Program-made: the position numbers and the translations under genes | Source of the DNA: Euclidia mi | Lineage: Eukaryota; Arthropoda; Insecta; Lepidoptera; Erebidae | DNA: 64,000 nucleotides | NCBI GenBank assembly: GCA_944739405.2 | Contig: OX123186.2 | Coordinates: 90,871,034 to 90,935,033 of the forward strand | Reading direction: 5' to 3' | In this document: positions 59,058-64,000 of the stretch, piece by piece | Numbering within the stretch: the stretch's first letter is position 1 | Layout: each line of letters begins with the position of its first letter | The notes under the pieces: model-generated | What the model saw: the letters and a program-made list of their open reading frames with translations, nothing else | Told to the model about the DNA's origin: nothing | Database searches by the model: none

Positions 59058-59742
59058 CGATGTAAATATTTTGCAGCAACTGAGGGCCTAGCCAAACGGC
59101 AGACGCTCCTTAAGGATTCGATTTCGACAAATAATAACGCTTAAGCGATGTCGATGATATTTTGGTAGCCAAACGTTTCGAAAAAGAACTTTACGAACGC
59201 TCAGACGATGCGACCAAACGGTAAAAATCTAATGTAGACTATATACATTAGATTGGTGGTTGGTTGCGCTTATGAATGTTGTAACGGATGCCAGGAATCG
59301 AACCTTTGCTAGTCCGCTACAGTGCGCTGGTGGTGTGTGACTGGCGAATGTTCCTACGACGATGTGTGTTCTTCTATATGTGTGGACTGTATGGCTTCTA
59401 TCTATTCGGGGCTTGAGAAATAAAACATCTTCATACGTTGAGAGCGATGCTGTTCAAGTGTTCGGTGCTTGATGGTTACATATGGTTACTTGGTCACGAG
59501 ATAGTGGTTGCGACGCCAACGACCTGGCCGAATACATGGTCGCTTAGGTACTTCGAAACTTTACCTTAACGACAACCATCGCACCGAACACGTGCACAAA
59601 GAATCTTTTATTTATTTTCATCTTCGATAAAGTACAAATGTGTATTTATCCTAGGTACTATGATACATACATATATGTTCTATACATAGTTAGATAGGTC
59701 TCAAAAAGTTCTATCTATCGGTATACAATATCTAAACCTAAC

Positions 59743-60028
59743 TGTTTCCTTTAATGTTATTTGGAAGCCTATCCCGACAGGTCACTGGAATACGACATTC
59801 TAGAGATCGGTTAATAATTGGAAATCAAACGTATACCTACCTAATTCATAATTATGTTTTTAAATCTTTATCGAGTGTTACGCGCGGTTCGGATAACGAT
59901 GTGAAATTGTAGCGGCGGGGCTAGTGGGTACACTACTTTAGTTTTCTGTTGCAAAAAAAGTTAAAAGCAAAGGTACCTAATCGGTTATTCCATATTTATG
60001 TATTTTACGTTACACATGTTAAAATTCT
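59743..60028 (+). repeat. Large direct repeat, copy 2
   Basis: Second copy of 58768-59057, lacking 4 bp ('acct') near 60000. The 685 bp between copies are not repeated and have no recognised gene. Either a tandem duplication partly deleted, or an element with direct terminal repeats. Confidence 0.9.
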
Positions 60029-60599
60029 TCGTACATAAACAAAGTTTATGATAAACATGCAAATGTTTGTTATTATGTTTATTTTAACTATAATAGGTAA
60101 TAACTAGCAATAAGAAAGTATCTAGACAGGATTACAAGCCTATACGAAGCTAAAAAACACTTATAAAACTGTAAAACGACTATGTAAACAAAACAGCTGT
60201 TTATCAACTATTAGTTCTTATGATTCTTGTCTGTTACAACTGATTACACTATTTATGATCGATATCTAGGTCCATACAGTTAGCATACGTTTTAAACTAA
60301 TGTTCACGTACTGTGTAGTACTTCTTATTGAAGATTTAACTATTTTCACTATTTTAGCATTATTTTTAACACTTTGACGCGTCCGGGAACCGAACCCGGT
60401 GTACTGCACGATTGGATAGCACTGATTTTATACGATTTTCACTCGCGGTTTCGAATACACTATTCACTGTCATAGTTTTTAATGTCTGTCGCGAACAAAT
60501 GTCATTTTGATTTTGCAAAGAGCGGGAAAATTCAATGCATTTTGTGACAAACATTAATTATAGCGGCCTAGTATTATAAATATTATAATCTTAAATTAA

Positions 60600-61269
60600 C
60601 CTTTCAAGTACCGCGCCCTCTAAAACGTCAATTTGGCTATACGACCGCGCCGTACGACATCATCGCGCGCGCGGTACTAGACATTGAATGTTATCGCTCT
60701 GAGAGGTCTTTGTTTATGTTTGCAAGAGTTCGAGTTATAATTTCTTGAAACCCACTTATATTGCCAATATTAAAAAATTATAATAATAACATTTGAGTGT
60801 ATATTTAGTTTTGTATAGGTCTCGGTTTTGAACGAATTTTAGAATACCGGTTCTATCGACAATTGTAGCGTATTACAATAAAAAATAAAATAATTTTTTG
60901 TTTATTTTTGTATTTTTATATTCTGTATAATATGGGTTTTCCCATTAAAACTAAAAATATGCATGTATCCATTATAATAATTCCCCCTTTTCAATAGCAA
61001 ATATTTGCTAAAATTCACAGTTTCGCGCGCATTGAAATGAAATGTCCTTTTACTTTTTAATTTGACATCAAATTGGATCAGAAGAAGGTTTCATAGCTGT
61101 CTATGATTCGTAAATATGCAATGCCATTTGAAATAATTGATAAAATGTACTAGGCCAGTGTAAAAAACGTCATAGATTGAAGGACGGAATCTGGACATGA
61201 ATTCATGTCGTCGGTAAACAAGGGGACTTTTTTGTAGGACATGAATTCATGTCCTCGGTCGTCGAAAGG
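60600..61269. mobile_element. TTAA-flanked non-autonomous element, piggyBac-like
   Basis: The ends CCTTTC and GAAAGG are flanked by TTAA at 60596-60599 and 61270-61273. The interior includes CGCGCGCGCGGTAC, and the palindrome GGACATGAATTCATGTC occurs twice (61195 and 61237) near the right end. No transposase. The terminal repeats are short, so the class is inferred mainly from TTAA. Confidence 0.5.
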
Positions 61270-61569
61270 TTAAACTATCGCTCTCTTATCGTTATATTAT
61301 TAATAATAATTATTATAGATGTATAAGTGATTTTTGTGAGATTTTTATAGGTAAAGTGAAAAATAATTTTGAAGACTCTGGTAAGTACTATCTACTATTA
61401 AAATATAACTGTTTTACCTACTTCTTATTTTATTATTCTTATACCTAATGAAAGTCTAAGTACCTATACCTTTTAGATACCTATTACTTCTGTCGCGTAT
61501 TAGTGCCTAATTCATTGATATTGATATGGAGGTTGCCTATTCGTAATCAATTATAAAATTTGTGTTGCA

Positions 61570-61928
61570 ATGATGGAACCGAGGTTGCGAGCCACTCTGG
61601 AACAATTCTCTGTCCTCATAGATTATATGGAAAGGCAGGAAAGGTTTAATTAAGATGCTGCTTTGCCTACCTATACCGTCATAAGAATATTAACAATATT
61701 ATCTCGCAATACTATTGTATTGCGTATCCGTTGTACCTATTGGTAGGTAGGTACATAGGTATCTAGGGAACGAAAACCTCTTATTTGTTTATATTTTTTA
61801 GGCATGGGGATCCATCAAGACCGCAGTCAGGGCCTCAAGGCGGGATGAAAAGTGATCGGCTGTGGCAGGATTTAACCAATTTGTTAAATTATATTGGTGG
61901 TGGTATTCAAAATTCGATAGACAAATAG
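61570..61928 (+). pseudogene. Decayed two-exon Myb/SANT-like DNA-binding gene
   Basis: Exon 1 (61570-61643) starts ATG ATG and reads MMEPRLRATLEQFSVLIDYM. The donor is AG|GT at 61643-61645. Exon 2 begins at 61802 after TTTTTTAG and continues in frame with HGDPSRPQSGPQGGMK and DRLWQDLTNLLNYIGGG. The L-W-x-x-L-(T)-x-x-L-N ... G-G block followed by K is the Myb/SANT-like domain seen in many insect proteins linked to Harbinger elements. Where the family usually has a Trp (W-K-K-x-W) there is TAG at 61926-61928 and then a frameshift. The frame therefore ends midway in the domain, so I call it a remnant. Confidence 0.55.
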
Positions 61929-62604
61929 AAAAAGTAATTAGAGTTCACTACTTATTTATTTACTTATATTTTATTCTTAAATTAAATACCTACTCATACT
62001 TCATTTGGTTACGTATTTAACTAAAGGTAAACAAATCATAAATTGGGATCTTTTATAGGTCCATTTTTCGTTTTAAATGATACGTAAAGAATATAAATGA
62101 TTTCATACTTTAAAATTACATTTTCCCTATAAAATTGCATATAGGGTAAACCATACTATTGTTGGCACCCTCTCAATGATTGGCACTCCAGCCTTTTTCT
62201 GGTTATTATGATATTTTATCTTTTTCGTGTGATACAGTAATACAACCATAAGGAAAATACTTAATGTTTTTTTTACTTCCAACACCTATTTTATGTGTCC
62301 AAAGCCAAATAATCTTACTGTATAAGCAGTTATAAATTTGCGTGTGAAGAAAGCTATAAAATATTAACAAAAAGTTTAGGGTCGGTAATTTTTCTATATT
62401 TTTGTCTATTTCTATCAATTTATTTAATTTAAGTACATTTAGCATTATTTTGGCATTGTAAACAAAATATAACCAATTTTTTGTTTGAAATTGTAATCAT
62501 TGGCATATTAGGTATGCCAATCATTATACTTTCCACCTTTGATCCAAAATCAATTCCTGGCACTTCCAATAACTATATCCTGTGGGTAGTGTCAATAACT
62601 ATTC

Positions 62605-62935
62605 ATAACTTCACGCCTTTTAACCCCGAAGGGGTATGCAGAGATCCTTGCCTGCTAATGATTCATCGTCGACCTAGCATATACCCGACTGTCTCAAAGA
62701 CTGTCGCTTTGTAGCGCGGGATTCGCTAACCGGTCTAAGAATATTAGCTTTTCCACCAAGTGACTGTGGTCTGACCTTTAAAAGCCAAAGACAGCGATAT
62801 TGCATGGCTTAGACTAGCGTCAGTTTATTCAAGGGGACTAATGACTGTTAAAGATTTACATATGCAGCCAGAACCGAAGGTTTAGCGTGCTCTCCGCAAG
62901 CGATAATGAACATTCAATACGCACATGCAATATTG
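62605..62935 (+). repeat. SINE fragments: family A-type head and family B body
   Basis: 'cacgccttttaaccccgaag' and 'gggtatgcagaga' (62612-62644) match the head of 22990-23020. 62690-62930 matches family B ('tattagcttttccaccaag', 'gcgatattgcatggcttaga', 'agcgtgctctccgcaag'). Confidence 0.6.
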
Positions 62936-62959
62936 GACTCTGCTATCAAAATTATTATT

Positions 62960-63390
62960 ACTTACCTACTGTGGAATAGAAAGCCTAGTTGCTCGACCTT
63001 TGTATTTTACTAGAGCTTACCGCGAAGCAGAAACCTGCGTGCTCACAAAAGAGAGCATTAACAAAATTAAAGTCACCCAGAGGAAAGCAGAAAGAAACGT
63101 CGTGGGTTATTATGCTGAGAGACCGCAAAACCAACACTTTTGAAAAAATTAGCAAGTCTGAAGTGGCAGTGGGTGGGTCTCAAAGTTTTCAAACATAGTT
63201 CGTGGGTATGGAGTTTAGAATAGAGACCTTAGAACGAAAAGAGAAAGAGACCTAAAGGAAGACTACAAATGCTGTGGACGAAGAACATAAAAAACTACAG
63301 GAACAGTTTAGATTTAGGTCCCGTCGGCGTCGGTAGGACTGTGTTTGAAGATGCAAATAGAAGGAGGCCTTCATTCGGCCAGAAAAAAGA
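62960..63390 (+). mobile_element. RTE-like LINE C-terminal fragment
   Basis: Across two frames: INKIKVTQRKAERNVVGYY / MLRDRKTNTFEKI, then after a frameshift a segment corresponding to MEFRIETLERKEKET-KGRLQ, LWTKNIKNYRNSLDLG and FEDANRRRPSF. This is the typical end of RTE-type ORF2 (QRKMER.+.G...RDR+.N ... RP..RW.D.I). Frameshifted and inactive. 63391-64000 has a short basic open frame at 63406-63612 with no known domain and nothing else. Confidence 0.6.
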
Positions 63391-64000
63391 ATAAGAAGAA
63401 ACGTTATGTCCATTTACTTAGAGGATTACTTACATGTTGTGTACAAAAAATGTGTAGCTAAATTGATAAGCAAGAAAATAGGTCAAACAGGACGAAAAAA
63501 TCAAAGATTTTCTTCCACAGAAGCTAAAAAAAGCAAGAAAAGAGAAAAAAGAACCCGGTGGACAAACTATCTACTTAATCCTCAGTCGAACGAAAATCAT
63601 ACATCATTGTAAGTCAATAGACTCAATAGGAGAATTTCAACGCTGATTGGACGGTTTGGCCTAGGATTCAATGTCGAGTTTTCCGTCTCTTCGCAACGAT
63701 ACTGTTTGCTTTGTTTATTTTTTTAATCTCCTCTAACGCTGCTCGTGGAATGCAATCTGGTAGTATCACTTTGAATTAAAAATATGTCACAGGCACAACA
63801 CGGATTAAATATCCATACCTTAAAATAAAGCTATGATCAGGAACATTACAGATTATTAATTTTAGCTATATACATTACTCTAATTACATAATCATATCAA
63901 AATCATTAATCAAGTTATGATTAATTTTAAGCTTGCTAACTATTAATTAAATTGAGATACCTATATTATAATTCAGTAATAAATTATTGCAATGTGCAAC

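Noticed and set aside
60370..60440. tRNA-like 'gggaaccgaacccggtg' sequence
   Set aside because: Contains a box B-like motif but I cannot build acceptor and anticodon stems; more likely a SINE relic. The same applies to 33847-33866 and 59288-59305.
1..64000. CRISPR arrays, bacterial operons, ribosome binding sites
   Set aside because: The window is eukaryotic; the regular repeats seen are minisatellites and transposon families.

Overview
The window looks like lepidopteran (moth or butterfly) nuclear DNA. It is AT-rich, intron-like and packed with insect repeats: RTE, jockey/CR1-type and Penelope-like retroelements, BEL/Pao pol remains, Helitron-like ends, pogo-, Harbinger- and piggyBac-like small elements, and several tRNA-derived SINE families. 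No complete stand-alone gene is visible.

The backbone is an array of short 3'-terminal coding exons, all on the + strand, spread from 1300 to 58001. I count 17. Fifteen encode a single FLYWCH-type zinc finger (aromatic-rich, W-x-C ... G-C ... H-x-H). Two, at 12389-12585 and 31742-31974, encode a different Cys-rich zinc ribbon like the C-terminal domain of piggyBac-family transposases. Every exon has a pyrimidine-rich 3' splice site, enters with two bases that complete a codon (same phase in all 17), and ends at its own stop codon, with a nearby AATAAA in several cases. No exon has a convincing donor. This is the layout of mod(mdg4), whose common BTB/POZ exons are joined, in part by trans-splicing, to one of many alternative C-terminal exons. 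The common exons are not here and would lie upstream (left) of the window. Gene assignment is inferred from this architecture and the FLYWCH family.

Region by region: 1-10 kb has four FLYWCH exons, one of them split by a 521-bp Penelope-like insertion with a 13-bp target duplication. 10-24 kb has a zinc-ribbon exon, three FLYWCH exons, BEL/Pao remains and a GC-rich Harbinger-like element. 24-31 kb is mostly transposons: a decayed RTE element and a Helitron-like element carrying a minisatellite. 31-42 kb holds the second zinc-ribbon exon and a cluster of related FLYWCH exons, including one frameshifted copy. 42-49.5 kb is a transposon block (pogo-like, jockey/CR1-like LINE, a second RTE copy). 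49.7-58 kb has the last four FLYWCH exons; the final one has a long proline-rich tail and a polyadenylation signal. 58-64 kb appears to lie beyond the array: a large direct repeat, a TTAA-flanked element, a decayed two-exon Myb/SANT-like gene and a LINE fragment.

In the expected system each exon supplies a different zinc finger to a shared BTB chromatin protein, so the array sets the DNA- or protein-binding repertoire of the locus. The most notable observations are the zinc-ribbon exons in a FLYWCH array, exon birth and decay in progress, and many near-perfect, short-loop palindromes, two of which can be shown by paralogue comparison to be new inverted insertions.
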